Positions 7,581 through 15,972 of a stretch of DNA of 23,879 bases are shown here, piece after piece. The number at the start of each line of letters is the position of its first letter. Position 1 is the first letter of the stretch. Below the pieces are notes generated by a model. It did no database searches. It was not told the DNA's origin and was given only the letters and a program-made list of their open reading frames with translations. Both the position numbers and the translations under genes were made by a program. Source of the DNA: Methanomassiliicoccales archaeon UBA147 (GTDB lineage Archaea; Thermoplasmatota; Thermoplasmata; SG8-5); NCBI GenBank assembly GCA_002496385.1, contig DAJR01000038.1, positions 6,335 to 30,213 on the forward strand. The letters are read 5' to 3'.

Positions 7581-9761
7581 GTGCCAGAATCAGCCAGCGC
7601 GCCATTGCAGGACAAATGGGAGGAATTCCTGGGCAGATACGGCTATGACCAGAAAATAGCCAGCATAGCCAGCATATACCCGGAGCAGCGCAGCCTCGAT
7701 GTGAAGTACGAGGACATCGAGCACTTCGACGAGGTCTTCGCGGACGAGCTCCTAAAGAATCCCGCAAGAGCCCTGAAGGCTGGGGAATCCGCCATCTCCT
7801 CCATCGCCAGAATGGCGCAGACCATGGACGAGAGCGCCATCATCCATCTCCGCATCAAGGAGCTGCCCAAGGACGAGAGGGGCGGCATCCACCTCGGCAT
7901 CCGCGACCTCAGGTCAAAGAACATGGGCCAGTTCATATCCGTCGAGGGCCTTGTCAGGAAATCCAACGAGGTGAGACCCAAGGTCCTCAATGCGGCATTC
8001 AAATGCCTCAGGTGCGGCCACATCACCACCATCCCCCAGGAGGAAGCGAACATGCGCGAGCCCCTGGAATGCGAGAAGACCGAGGACGGCGGAGGCGGGT
8101 GCGGAAGGGTGGCGGGCTCCACCAGGTTCAAGTTCGTCAAGGAGATGTCCACATTCATTGACACCGAGAAGATCGAGATCCAGGAACGGCCGGAAGGCCT
8201 CAAGGGCGGCGCCCAGCCCCAATCCCTAACCGCCTACCTGGAGGACGACATCACGGGCCAGATTTTCCCCGGCGCCAGGGTCATACTCAACGGCGTCCTC
8301 GACAGCAGGATGAGGCTGAAGGGCTCCACCGGCCAGACGACGTTCGACATATTCCTGAACGTCAACAGCATGGAATTCATGGAGGCCGACGCGTACGACA
8401 TCGAGATAAGCGACGAGGAGCAGGCGAAGATCGACGAACTGGCTGCCGACCCCCAGATCATGGAGATAATCAAGGATTCCATTTCCCCGTCCATATTCGG
8501 CCTCGAGTTCGAGAAGGAGGCGCTCGCCCTCCAGCTGTTCGGCGGCATTGCGAAGGAGATGCCGGACGGGACAAAGATAAGGGGAGACATCCACATCCTG
8601 CTCGTCGGCGATCCGGGCACGGCCAAGTCCCAGCTTCTCAGGTACATGTCAGATATCACGCCCAGGGGCATCTACGCCTCGGGAAAATCCGCGACCGGCG
8701 CGGGCCTGACGGCTGCTGCGGTCAAGGACGATTTCGGCGAGGGGCGCTGGACCCTGGAAGCGGGGGCGCTGGTGCTTGCAGACATGGGGCTTGCCTGCGT
8801 CGATGAGCTGGACAAGATGTCCAACCAGGATCGGAGCAGCATGCACGAGGCGATGGAGCAACAGACAATATCCGTCAACAAGGCAGGCATCAACGCCACA
8901 CTCCAGTCCCGGTGCTCGATACTGGGCGCGGCCAACCCGAAGTACGGCCGGTTCAGCCAGAACGAGTACATAGCCGACCAGATAAACCTCCCCCCGACCC
9001 TGCTCTCCAGGTTCGACCTTATCTTCCCGTTATACGACGAACCGAAGCCCCAGGAGGACGCGAACATCGCGGACCACATCCTAAACTCGCACCTGGTCGG
9101 GGAGATGAGGGAGCGGTTCGAGAACTCCAGCGACACGGACGAGGGCTTCGACCAGGCGAACTTCGAGAAGCTTGACAATTCCAGGAAGCCCGCCATCGAA
9201 CCCGAGCTGCTCAGGAAGTACGTTTTCGTCGCGAAGAAGCGCAAGTTCCCGATACTCACCCAGGAAGCCATCGCCCGGCTGAAGGCCTACTACCTCGAGG
9301 TGAGGAGCATGAGCAAGAGCGGCGAGAACAAGACGGTCCCGATTACCGCCAGGCAGCTCGAGGGTTTCGTCCGCGTCGCGGAAGCGAGCGCCCGCGCCCG
9401 AATGGCGGACGAGGTGAACATCGACGATGCGGAGCGCGCCATCAGGATAGTGAGGGAGTACCTGAGCCGTGTCATAGGCCGCGGCGGGAGCGAGCTGGAA
9501 TGGGACGCGGACACCCTGTACACTGGAGTTCCCCAGAGCCAGCAACACAGGCGGCTCAGCGTCAACAAGATAATGAAGAACCTGCTCCGCGAGGACAGCC
9601 AGGGATTCACGCTCGACCAAGTGGTCGCCGAAGCGGAAGCCCTCAACATACCCGAGGACAAGGTGAAGGCCATATGGGAGAGCATGCGGAAGAACGGCGA
9701 GATATTCGAGATCGGCAAGAAGGAAGGCCGCCCCATTTTCAAGATGGTGCATGAGCTATGA
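7581..9761 (+). CDS. mcm: Replicative DNA helicase MCM
   Basis: The archaeal replicative helicase: a hexameric AAA+ motor that unwinds DNA at replication forks. It has 726 aa with a GTG start at 7581, 6 nt after the purine-rich GGGGGAG. The N-terminal OB/zinc region has cysteines at 142, 145, 164 and 174. The AAA+ core has Walker A GDPGTAKS (343-350, Lys349), Walker B with Asp408-Glu409, and the arginine finger in LLSRFD (Arg477). The C-terminal 70 residues look like the usual winged helix. The second zinc pair is unusual: nine residues, mostly Gly/Asp/Glu, separate Cys164 and Cys174, where two is common. The stop codon overlaps the next start as ATGA, so it is translationally coupled to the DUF424 gene. 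Confidence 0.97.
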   Translation: MPESASAPLQDKWEEFLGRYGYDQKIASIASIYPEQRSLDVKYEDIEHFDEVFADELLKNPARALKAGESAISSIARMAQTMDESAIIHLRIKELPKDERGGIHLGIRDLRSKNMGQFISVEGLVRKSNEVRPKVLNAAFKCLRCGHITTIPQEEANMREPLECEKTEDGGGGCGRVAGSTRFKFVKEMSTFIDTEKIEIQERPEGLKGGAQPQSLTAYLEDDITGQIFPGARVILNGVLDSRMRLKGSTGQTTFDIFLNVNSMEFMEADAYDIEISDEEQAKIDELAADPQIMEIIKDSISPSIFGLEFEKEALALQLFGGIAKEMPDGTKIRGDIHILLVGDPGTAKSQLLRYMSDITPRGIYASGKSATGAGLTAAAVKDDFGEGRWTLEAGALVLADMGLACVDELDKMSNQDRSSMHEAMEQQTISVNKAGINATLQSRCSILGAANPKYGRFSQNEYIADQINLPPTLLSRFDLIFPLYDEPKPQEDANIADHILNSHLVGEMRERFENSSDTDEGFDQANFEKLDNSRKPAIEPELLRKYVFVAKKRKFPILTQEAIARLKAYYLEVRSMSKSGENKTVPITARQLEGFVRVAEASARARMADEVNIDDAERAIRIVREYLSRVIGRGGSELEWDADTLYTGVPQSQQHRRLSVNKIMKNLLREDSQGFTLDQVVAEAEALNIPEDKVKAIWESMRKNGEIFEIGKKEGRPIFKMVHEL

Positions 9762-10054
9762 TAGTCGCGGTGTTCCACAAGAACGGCAGCGAGCGCATCC
9801 TCGCGGCATGCGATTCGGAACTTGCAGGCAAACGTTTCGAGGACGCGGACTTGGTCCTGGACCTCGGCACACAGTTCTTCAAGGGCAGCAAGGTCTCCGA
9901 GGAGGAATTCAGGGGAATGCTGGCGCAGGCCACATCCGCCAACATTGTCGGACGCAATGCCGTGAGGATCGCTGTTGAAACCCGATGCATCCACGAGGAA
10001 GCGGTGGGCGAGATTTGCGGCATACCCTTCGCGATGTTCTTCTGCATGGGGTGA
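9758..10054 (+). CDS. DUF424 family protein
   Basis: A 98-aa protein resembling the archaeal DUF424 family: it begins MIVAVFHKNG, with a GKRFEDADLVLDL segment in the middle and a GIPFAMFF-type end. These proteins are small, soluble and of unknown function, and in archaea they commonly sit beside translation or ribosome-biogenesis genes, as here beside nmd3. The start overlaps the mcm stop by 4 nt (ATGA), and the TTG start of nmd3 follows 4 nt after its stop, so the three genes are surely co-transcribed. Family assignment is from recognised sequence features and context, not from a search. Confidence 0.8.
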   Translation: MIVAVFHKNGSERILAACDSELAGKRFEDADLVLDLGTQFFKGSKVSEEEFRGMLAQATSANIVGRNAVRIAVETRCIHEEAVGEICGIPFAMFFCMG

Positions 10055-10058
10055 TGCA

Positions 10059-11078
10059 TTGTTCTGCGTCGAATGCGGCTCGGAGGAAAGGCTGTACGGC
10101 CACCTGTGCAAGAAATGCCTCCTTTCCAAGGACCTTGTACGTCCGCCGGAACATATCACCGTCCAGGTCTGCCAGGGCTGCGGCCGCGTGCTCGAGGGCG
10201 CCGCTTGGAAGATGGTGCTCCCGGACAGCGTGGCGGCCAGCCAGCTTGAGGCCGGGACGCGCAAGCATGACCAGGTGAGTTCGGTCAGGTGGCAGGTGCC
10301 ATATATCCCCCCGGAAAAGGGAGAGCATAAAGTCCTCTGCACAGCGACTGCTACCATAGAAGGCGACGAGCTGGCCCTTGACCATGAGGTCGCGATACGC
10401 GTGCGTTTCGGAAGCTGCCCCTCCTGCTCCAGGCAGGCAGGCGATTATTACGAAGCAATACTCCAGCTGAGGATGGAGGGCCTCTCCGCGCGCGATGCCG
10501 AGGTCGAGCTCGCCGAGGAGCACGCCATGGTCCTGAGGATGGTCGACGAGTTCGCCGAGACCGACGAGAAGGCTTTCCTGTCCAAGGAGTCCGCGGTCCA
10601 GGGGGGCATCGACTATTACATGGGCTCGATGGCAATGGCAAGGTCCATCGCGACCAAGCTGCGGTCATACACCGGGGCCAGCCTGAATGAGTCCCCCTCG
10701 ATAGTCGGGCAGAAGGACGGCGTCGACGTCTACAGGAACAGCATACTTGTTAAACTCCCTGTCCACAGGGAGGGCGATGTGGTGGCTTTCGGCAAGAAGC
10801 TCCATGTGGTCGAGGCCTCGGACTCCAAGATGCTCACCCTGAAGAGCGCAATCAACGGCCAGATAATACGCGTCAGGGCTGATGACGGCAAGCTCAGGCA
10901 GGTTGCGAGGTACAGGGACCTGCGGGAGGCGGTTGTGGTCACCTATGACGGCACCACCGTCCAGGTGCTTGACCCCGACAGCATGGTATCCGTGACCCTT
11001 CACAGGCCCCCCTACCTGAAAAGGCTGGGCGAGACAGTGTCCGTTGTGAGGTACGACGACATGCTATACATCGTGTGA
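10059..11078 (+). CDS. nmd3: NMD3-like ribosome-biogenesis protein
   Basis: The archaeal homologue of NMD3, which in eukaryotes is the export adaptor of the 60S ribosomal subunit; in archaea it presumably acts in large-subunit maturation. The TTG at 10059 is preferred because GGGGTGA (10048-10054) lies 4 nt upstream and the product then begins MFCVECGS, directly at the first zinc knuckle. An upstream in-frame ATG at 9975 would overlap DUF424 by 80 bp and add a non-conserved-looking leader. The 339-aa product has zinc-type cysteine pairs at 3/6, 17/20, 38/41 and 120/123, consistent with two treble-clef zinc sites. The C-terminal half (from about residue 215) is beta-rich as in the family. A T-tract follows the stop. 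Confidence 0.88.
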   Translation: MFCVECGSEERLYGHLCKKCLLSKDLVRPPEHITVQVCQGCGRVLEGAAWKMVLPDSVAASQLEAGTRKHDQVSSVRWQVPYIPPEKGEHKVLCTATATIEGDELALDHEVAIRVRFGSCPSCSRQAGDYYEAILQLRMEGLSARDAEVELAEEHAMVLRMVDEFAETDEKAFLSKESAVQGGIDYYMGSMAMARSIATKLRSYTGASLNESPSIVGQKDGVDVYRNSILVKLPVHREGDVVAFGKKLHVVEASDSKMLTLKSAINGQIIRVRADDGKLRQVARYRDLREAVVVTYDGTTVQVLDPDSMVSVTLHRPPYLKRLGETVSVVRYDDMLYIV

Positions 11079-11080
11079 AA

Positions 11081-11092
11081 TCCCTTTTTTCG
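11081..11092 (+). terminator. T-rich transcript end after nmd3
   Basis: A run of six thymines (11085-11090) lies 7 nt after the nmd3 stop and just before the next TATA box. Archaeal RNA polymerase terminates at such oligo-T stretches. Confidence 0.5.
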
Positions 11093-11097
11093 GTAAC

Positions 11098-11105
11098 TAT
11101 TTAAA
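11098..11105 (+). promoter_or_regulatory. Candidate TATA box of the KaiC/GTPase operon
   Basis: TATTTAAA lies 57 bp upstream of the KaiC-like start, giving an expected leader of about 30-35 nt that includes GGAGGG at 11151-11156. With the T-tract just before it, this separates the operon from nmd3. Confidence 0.6.
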
Positions 11106-11161
11106 CATCGGCTGCTTTTATCCATTGGGCGGGGCGAGAACCGCCAAATTGGAGGGTTGAC

Positions 11162-11875
11162 ATGGGAGATGAACACGTTAAAACATACATTGATGGTTTC
11201 GATGACAAGATGCAGGGCGGCATACCCGCGGGAAGCGTCGTGCTCCTGGTCGGGCAGCCCGGCACCATGAAATCCTCGGTGGCCTACAATATCCTTTTCA
11301 ACAATGCCAAGGAGAACGGCTCCAGGGGGCTCTACGTCACACTGGAGCAGAGCTCGAAGAGCCTCGCAAGGCACATGGCAAGCCTCGGGATGGACCCCAA
11401 GGAGGCCGCCGATAAGCTGGAGGTCATCGACATCGGGCTTATCCGCAAGAAGCTCACCCAGTTAGCGGATCAGAGCTGGGTCCAGGTATTCAAGATGTAC
11501 ACCAAGAACCTGAAGGAGACCAACGATTACAAGCTGCTCGTGATAGACTCCCTGCCGGTCCTCAATGTCCTGGCAAAGTTCGAGAATCCCCGCGAGGAGC
11601 TCTTCCACCTGTTCGAATGGCTGAGGGACCTGGACGTGACCACAATGCTCATCACCGAGATGACGCCTGACACTGCCAATTTCGCCAGCCACGGCGAGGA
11701 CTTCCTGGCAGACGGGATAATCTATCTGAGGATGGCCGAGATAGGCGACATCAGCGTCCAGCGCCAGATCAGATGCGTCAAGATGAGGGCGGTGAACCAC
11801 AACGGGGACTACCACTCGCTGCTGTTCGACAAGGGGCGCTTCAAGGCCACGAAATCGATCGCCCAGACGAGGTGA
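11162..11875 (+). CDS. Single-domain KaiC-like RecA-superfamily ATPase
   Basis: A cytoplasmic P-loop ATPase of the KaiC/RadA superfamily, 237 aa, with one KaiC domain (cyanobacterial KaiC has two). Start at 11162, 6 nt after GGAGG. Visible motifs: Walker A GQPGTMKS (31-38, Lys37), a LEQS catalytic-glutamate segment with Glu62, Walker B LLVIDS (Asp129), and a KaiC-type RCVKMRA strand (204-210). There is no KaiC-style second domain or phosphorylation segment. It is the first gene of an operon with two Ras-like GTPases, the next starting 3 nt after its stop, which points to a signalling or switch role rather than recombination. Stand-alone archaeal KaiC-like proteins are common and mostly uncharacterised, so the substrate is unknown. 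Confidence 0.88.
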   Translation: MGDEHVKTYIDGFDDKMQGGIPAGSVVLLVGQPGTMKSSVAYNILFNNAKENGSRGLYVTLEQSSKSLARHMASLGMDPKEAADKLEVIDIGLIRKKLTQLADQSWVQVFKMYTKNLKETNDYKLLVIDSLPVLNVLAKFENPREELFHLFEWLRDLDVTTMLITEMTPDTANFASHGEDFLADGIIYLRMAEIGDISVQRQIRCVKMRAVNHNGDYHSLLFDKGRFKATKSIAQTR

Positions 11876-11878
11876 AGC

Positions 11879-12415
11879 ATGATAGACAGAAAGCTGAAAG
11901 TCAAGATTTGCATGGTCGGGGATTCGGCAGTCGGGAAGACCAGCCTGATCAAGAAATTCGTGCTGGACCTTTTCGACGACACCTACATAACGACCATCGG
12001 CACCAAGATAACCAAGAGGACGGTGAACATCCTCGACGAGAAGACCACCATGGACATGATGATCTGGGATATCATGGGCCAGACCAGCTTTCGCTCCCTG
12101 CTCCAGGACGCATACTTCTATGGCACCCACGGTGTGCTGGCCGTGGTCGATTCCACGCGGCCGGAGACCCTCGAGAACATCCACGAATGGGTGGACTCCA
12201 TAAGGCATGTCGTCGGCGAAGTTCCCATGATTTTCGTGGCCAACAAGTGCGACCTCGAACACACCGTCACCGCAGAGATGATGGAGAAGGAGCTCGACAG
12301 GTACGGGACCAAGTTCATGTTCGTCAGCGCCAAGACCGGCGAGAACGTTTCCGACGCGTTCACACAGCTGGGCGAAGCCGTCATAGACAAGTATTTTCCG
12401 GAAATGAAATCCTGA
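11879..12415 (+). CDS. Ras-like small GTPase (first of a tandem pair)
   Basis: A small GTP-binding protein of 178 aa, about Ras size. All nucleotide motifs are intact: G1 GDSAVGKT (14-21), a switch I threonine near 39-42 (TTIGTK), G3 WDIMGQ (Asp64, Gly67, Gln68), G4 NKCD (122-125) and G5 SAK (150-152). Gln68 matches the catalytic glutamine of Ras, so hydrolysis should be possible. There is no prenylation-type C-terminal cysteine, so membrane attachment, if any, is indirect. GAGGTGA (11869-11875) overlaps the KaiC-like stop and precedes this ATG by 3 nt, so translation is coupled. The paralogue downstream shares the FDD-x-YI-x-TIGTK switch I region and WDI-x-GQ, suggesting tandem duplication. 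Regulators and effectors are unknown. Confidence 0.93.
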   Translation: MIDRKLKVKICMVGDSAVGKTSLIKKFVLDLFDDTYITTIGTKITKRTVNILDEKTTMDMMIWDIMGQTSFRSLLQDAYFYGTHGVLAVVDSTRPETLENIHEWVDSIRHVVGEVPMIFVANKCDLEHTVTAEMMEKELDRYGTKFMFVSAKTGENVSDAFTQLGEAVIDKYFPEMKS

Positions 12416-12425
12416 GGTGACAGAT

Positions 12426-13238
12426 ATGGCAGGCAAGATGGTCAAGAAGGTCTGCCTGCTCGGCGATTCCTCCGTGGGCAAGACATCCCTCATCAGGAAG
12501 TATGTTTACAACACCTTCGACGATTCATACATAGCCACCATCGGCACCAAGACGGTCAAGAAGGAGCTCAAAGTCGAATACTTCGGGAAGGAGCTCGAGC
12601 TGGTGCTCATGATATGGGACATCCTGGGCCAGAAGGAGTACCGCCGGATACAGTCCATGAGCTTCCAGGGAACCAGCGGCGGCCTGGTCGTATGCGACAT
12701 CACCCGCAGGGAGACGCTTGACAGCCTCAGGGACTACTGGGTGCCCGAGCTCACCAAGATCGCCGGAAAAATTCCCCTGGTGTTCATGGCCAACAAGTGC
12801 GACCTGGTCGGAAAGGAGGAGTTCGACGGTTCCGAGCTCGGCAAGCTGGCCGAGGAGAACGGCGCCAGTTACCTGCTCACGAGTGCCAAGACCGGGCAGA
12901 ACGTCGAGAACGCGTTCCTTGCCCTGGGAAAGGCGCTGGTCAGCGGAAAGGGCGAGGCAGAGGTCTCGCTGAAGGTCGAGGACTCAAAGATGAGCCCGGC
13001 CGAGGTGCTGGACAACATATTCTCCCATTTCGTGGAGCATTACGGCCAGGAGACCGATTTCGCAATGGCCGTGATACGCAAGCAGTGCGTGGACATAGGG
13101 CTGGACATACATGCTCCCACCAAGGGCGCGGTGGCCAAACTGATAGACAGGCTGGCCGAAGTCGAGAAAGAGGTGCTTTCCCCGGGGCAGATTGGCAAGA
13201 ACAAAATCGAAAGGCGGAACTTTTTACTTAGGATGTGA
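12426..13238 (+). CDS. Ras-like small GTPase with C-terminal helical extension
   Basis: A second small GTPase, 270 aa. The ATG at 12426 is preferred because GAGGTGA (12414-12420) lies 5 nt upstream; a GTG at 12417 lies inside that site. Motifs are intact: G1 GDSSVGKT (13-20), switch I TIGTK (38-42), G3 WDILGQ (Asp65, Gly68, Gln69), G4 NKCD (123-126) and G5 SAK (153-155). Residues 1-175 form the G domain. About 85 residues (186-270) follow, look mostly helical, carry a CVDIGLDIHAPT segment (221-232) and end in a basic tail. I do not recognise this extension; it may be an effector or dimerisation domain. The 3' end overlaps the convergent STAND gene by 15 bp. It is the last gene of the KaiC/GTPase operon. 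Confidence 0.9.
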   Translation: MAGKMVKKVCLLGDSSVGKTSLIRKYVYNTFDDSYIATIGTKTVKKELKVEYFGKELELVLMIWDILGQKEYRRIQSMSFQGTSGGLVVCDITRRETLDSLRDYWVPELTKIAGKIPLVFMANKCDLVGKEEFDGSELGKLAEENGASYLLTSAKTGQNVENAFLALGKALVSGKGEAEVSLKVEDSKMSPAEVLDNIFSHFVEHYGQETDFAMAVIRKQCVDIGLDIHAPTKGAVAKLIDRLAEVEKEVLSPGQIGKNKIERRNFLLRM

Positions 13239-15932
13239 ATCTGCGATTCCCAGGCACGATAATATTTCTGCAGAACGTTCCAGGTATGGGTCCGGTTTAC
13301 CGAGCCCGCTCTCCCTCAAGAACAGCCCATATCTTTCCAGCGATATAGCCAGCTCCAGCGGCCTCCTCTCCCCTTCAAGGATGTCCACGCTTTCCTTGAG
13401 ATACTTCTCCGCCACGAAATCCTCACCCTCCGAGGCGGATACTGTTCCGACTGTGCGGTATACACGGCCAAGAAGCTCACCGCTGCCAATCTCCCTGGCT
13501 CCAATTAGCGCTTGTTTTAAAAATTTCTTTGCCTCGACATACTCTTTTCCGTCGACCGCGGCATCGGCCAGGTGCAGACGGCTGTTCACCTCCTGCTCCC
13601 TGTCCTCTTTTTGGATGGCAAGTTCGAGCGCGGCGGCAGCTTGCTTCTGCGCCCCGGTCAAATCTCCGCCCCGGTTCAATCCCTTGGAAATGTCGTTCAG
13701 CGAGGAAGCCATTCCGTTTTTATCACCCAGTTTGGTCCTAAGTTCCAGGGCTTTCTGATAATGCTCTCTCCAACCCGGTTGGTCTCTGTAAAGTGCCAGG
13801 TGGCCGAGCGTGCTCCTTGCGGCTGCCGTTATCATGTCCTTGCCCACCATCTCGGAGATTTCCAGGGCCTTGATGCAACACTCGGCCGCCCTGTCCCAAT
13901 TCCCAATGGAGAAATGAATCGAGCCCAGATTGGAGAACGTGAGCATGACATTGAGGCTCTTCATGGCCTCGGCCTTTCCCGCGGCCGTCTCCCAGAGTTC
14001 GATGGCCCTGTCCACATTGCCCGACTTGAATTCTATGATTGCCAGGTTGTTGCACAGAATCACGGCCATCTGCTCGTCCACGTCCTTCAGGCCTTCCAGG
14101 CTCAGTTCGTAATGCAGTTTTGCTTCGGGGAACGAGCCCAAAGTCATGTGGAGGTTGCCCATGGTGTTGTGTATCCTAGCCTCCATCTCCCTGTCCCCGA
14201 TTTTTATTGCCTCCCCCATGGCCTTGCCCACCTTTTCCCTCGCTTCCTCTGTCTCCCTCTTTCTCAGATGTATGGTCGCCAGTTCGTCAAGTATCCTCGC
14301 CCTGACTACGTGCGACCCCCTGCCCAGCTTCCCTAGGCCTTCGCCGAAGATCTCCCTTGCTCTGTCGAACTCGCCCTTCTCTAGATGCACCCTCCCAATC
14401 TTGGCCAGCGCATCTGCGATTTTTTCCCGAGCGCCAAGTTCTGTGAATATCGCGATGGCCTTTCCGTATTCCCCCAAGGCTTTGTCCCACTCCCCTCTCA
14501 ACTTCGCAGCGTAGCCCTTGAGCAGCAGGACCTCGGCGCGTTGATTCTCGTCAAGGTTCTCCCTGTCCAGCAACCCGATTATTTCCTCCAGTTCTCTCCT
14601 CAGGCCCTTGTTGATTATCTTCAAACCGGTTGCGACGACAGACCTGGCGCATTCATTACCCGCGCCCGCGGCGAGCAGATGGCGTTGCGCCTCCAGCCAG
14701 GATTCCGTGTCCCGGCTTTCCCCGAGCTTTCTGGCAGCCCTCAGATGCATGGCCCTGCCCTCGGACTCTGGCATGGTAGAAAGGAAAAATTTCTTCAGGA
14801 GTACATGCGTGTCGAATGCCCCACCCCCCAGTTCCCTGAGAAGACCCCTTTCGGCAAGATTCACGGTCACTTGGTAGTCCACATTGCCGGTCGCAGCCAG
14901 CAGTTCAAGCTTCACGGATGCGTGAAAAAGGGAAACAGCCCACATAGCTCTCTTTTCGTCTTCAGGCATGACTGCAAATTCAGCGTCGAGAAATTCCTCC
15001 AGACTCGAATGTGGCTTGTTTCCTACCAGTTTCAGGAATATTGGGTTTGAGGTCGCTACCTCTAAGGCGTCACACATGCTGCCAGCGCCCCTAGCCTCCA
15101 TCGCCTTCCTGACGCTTTCCCTGTCTAGGGGGGCGAGGCTGACTTTGAGGAGCCCTTTAGTTTTATGGATTCTTCCCTCCGAGACGAGCAGCAGTCCGAG
15201 CCCCTCCACCCTGCTGGCAGCGAGCATTTCGATGAACCGTATCAATTCAGCATCGGCATTCTGCAGATCATCTACGACTATTAACGCGGGTTTCATCGTC
15301 CCGGCCAGGATATCAATGATTTCCCTGTCTCCTATGGCCGAAGCCGCGCTGAGGCGGTACCCGAGCAACCCGGCGCCACTCCTGTTGAGGAATCCTGACA
15401 ATTCCCTCAGAAACCTGTTCAGCGAAACCCCCGCTGGAACATCGAACCACATTACAGCCTTGCTTTTCGAGACATCAAGAGCGATGTTGCTGGCCAGATA
15501 GGTCTTTCCAAGGCCATTTGCACCTGTCAGGAGCACAGATTTCCCAGTTCCCAGTGCCTTTTTTATCTCTCGGACTTCTTTTTCCCTGCCCACAAACCCG
15601 GGAGCCCCAGGTATGTCATAGGTTGCGGTTTCAGCAATCCTCAGTTTCTCTCTCAGGCTGCTGATCATCCCCATACCCTTCTCGCTCAGGAAATACACCT
15701 TTTTTCTCCTTGGCGAGCCTTTTACCCGGCCCCTCGTCTCTTCCACGAGATCCACGCCCTTCAATCGCGAAAGGGCCCGGGGCACGTGATTCCGGGCAAT
15801 GCCCACAGCCCTCGCTATCCCCTCCTGGGTCACGGATTCCGGGTTCAGGTAATGATTCCTGAAACCGTTGTATTTGCTCAGGTGCAGCACAATCCTTTCC
15901 TGCACCGTGAAGTCATCATTCTCTTTGAACAC
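13224..15932 (-). CDS. wHTH-STAND NTPase-TPR transcriptional regulator
   Basis: A 902-aa regulator resembling MalT/LuxR-type STAND switches, but with the DNA-binding domain at the N-terminus. Domain order: winged helix-turn-helix (about 8-90, with TQEGIARAVGIARNHVPRAL as a likely recognition region), FVGRE (113-117), a STAND P-loop ATPase with Walker A GANGLGKT (137-144, Lys143) and Walker B VVDDLQ (Asp221, Asp222), an SNPIFL motif (295-300) matching the GxP region, a winged-helix-like linker, then tandem TPR-like repeats from about 430 to 890. Such proteins are normally ATP-dependent switches that oligomerise when the TPR region senses a ligand or protein. The start is GTG at 15932: no Shine-Dalgarno precedes it, and a TATA box about 26 bp upstream puts the transcript start at the codon, so the mRNA is probably leaderless. 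It is divergent from the beta-helix gene. Confidence 0.85.
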   Translation of the reverse strand: MFKENDDFTVQERIVLHLSKYNGFRNHYLNPESVTQEGIARAVGIARNHVPRALSRLKGVDLVEETRGRVKGSPRRKKVYFLSEKGMGMISSLREKLRIAETATYDIPGAPGFVGREKEVREIKKALGTGKSVLLTGANGLGKTYLASNIALDVSKSKAVMWFDVPAGVSLNRFLRELSGFLNRSGAGLLGYRLSAASAIGDREIIDILAGTMKPALIVVDDLQNADAELIRFIEMLAASRVEGLGLLLVSEGRIHKTKGLLKVSLAPLDRESVRKAMEARGAGSMCDALEVATSNPIFLKLVGNKPHSSLEEFLDAEFAVMPEDEKRAMWAVSLFHASVKLELLAATGNVDYQVTVNLAERGLLRELGGGAFDTHVLLKKFFLSTMPESEGRAMHLRAARKLGESRDTESWLEAQRHLLAAGAGNECARSVVATGLKIINKGLRRELEEIIGLLDRENLDENQRAEVLLLKGYAAKLRGEWDKALGEYGKAIAIFTELGAREKIADALAKIGRVHLEKGEFDRAREIFGEGLGKLGRGSHVVRARILDELATIHLRKRETEEAREKVGKAMGEAIKIGDREMEARIHNTMGNLHMTLGSFPEAKLHYELSLEGLKDVDEQMAVILCNNLAIIEFKSGNVDRAIELWETAAGKAEAMKSLNVMLTFSNLGSIHFSIGNWDRAAECCIKALEISEMVGKDMITAAARSTLGHLALYRDQPGWREHYQKALELRTKLGDKNGMASSLNDISKGLNRGGDLTGAQKQAAAALELAIQKEDREQEVNSRLHLADAAVDGKEYVEAKKFLKQALIGAREIGSGELLGRVYRTVGTVSASEGEDFVAEKYLKESVDILEGERRPLELAISLERYGLFLRESGLGKPDPYLERSAEILSCLGIADSHPK

Positions 15933-15954
15933 GGAAAGAAATATGTTTTTCTAT

Positions 15955-15962
15955 TATTTAAA
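15955..15962 (-). promoter_or_regulatory. TATA box of the STAND regulator gene
   Basis: On the minus strand TTTAAATA (complement of 15955-15962) is centred about 26 bp upstream of the GTG at 15932. That distance places the transcript start at the start codon and predicts a leaderless mRNA. Confidence 0.65.
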
Positions 15963-15972
15963 CTTTATTCTC

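Noticed and set aside
9290..10357. Minus-strand open frame of 355 codons.
   Set aside because: It is antisense to the mcm end, DUF424 and the nmd3 start, all well supported. It has Cys/Ser-rich shadow composition.
11462..12493. Minus-strand open frame of 343 codons.
   Set aside because: It is antisense to the KaiC-like and GTPase genes, whose motifs and ribosome-binding sites are clear. The antisense product shows no recognisable domain.
219..15932. Caspase-like and STAND proteins acting together as a cell-suicide or defence system.
   Set aside because: The caspase-like protein has a signal peptide and should be extracellular, the STAND protein has a DNA-binding domain and should be cytosolic, and 10 kb of housekeeping genes separates them.
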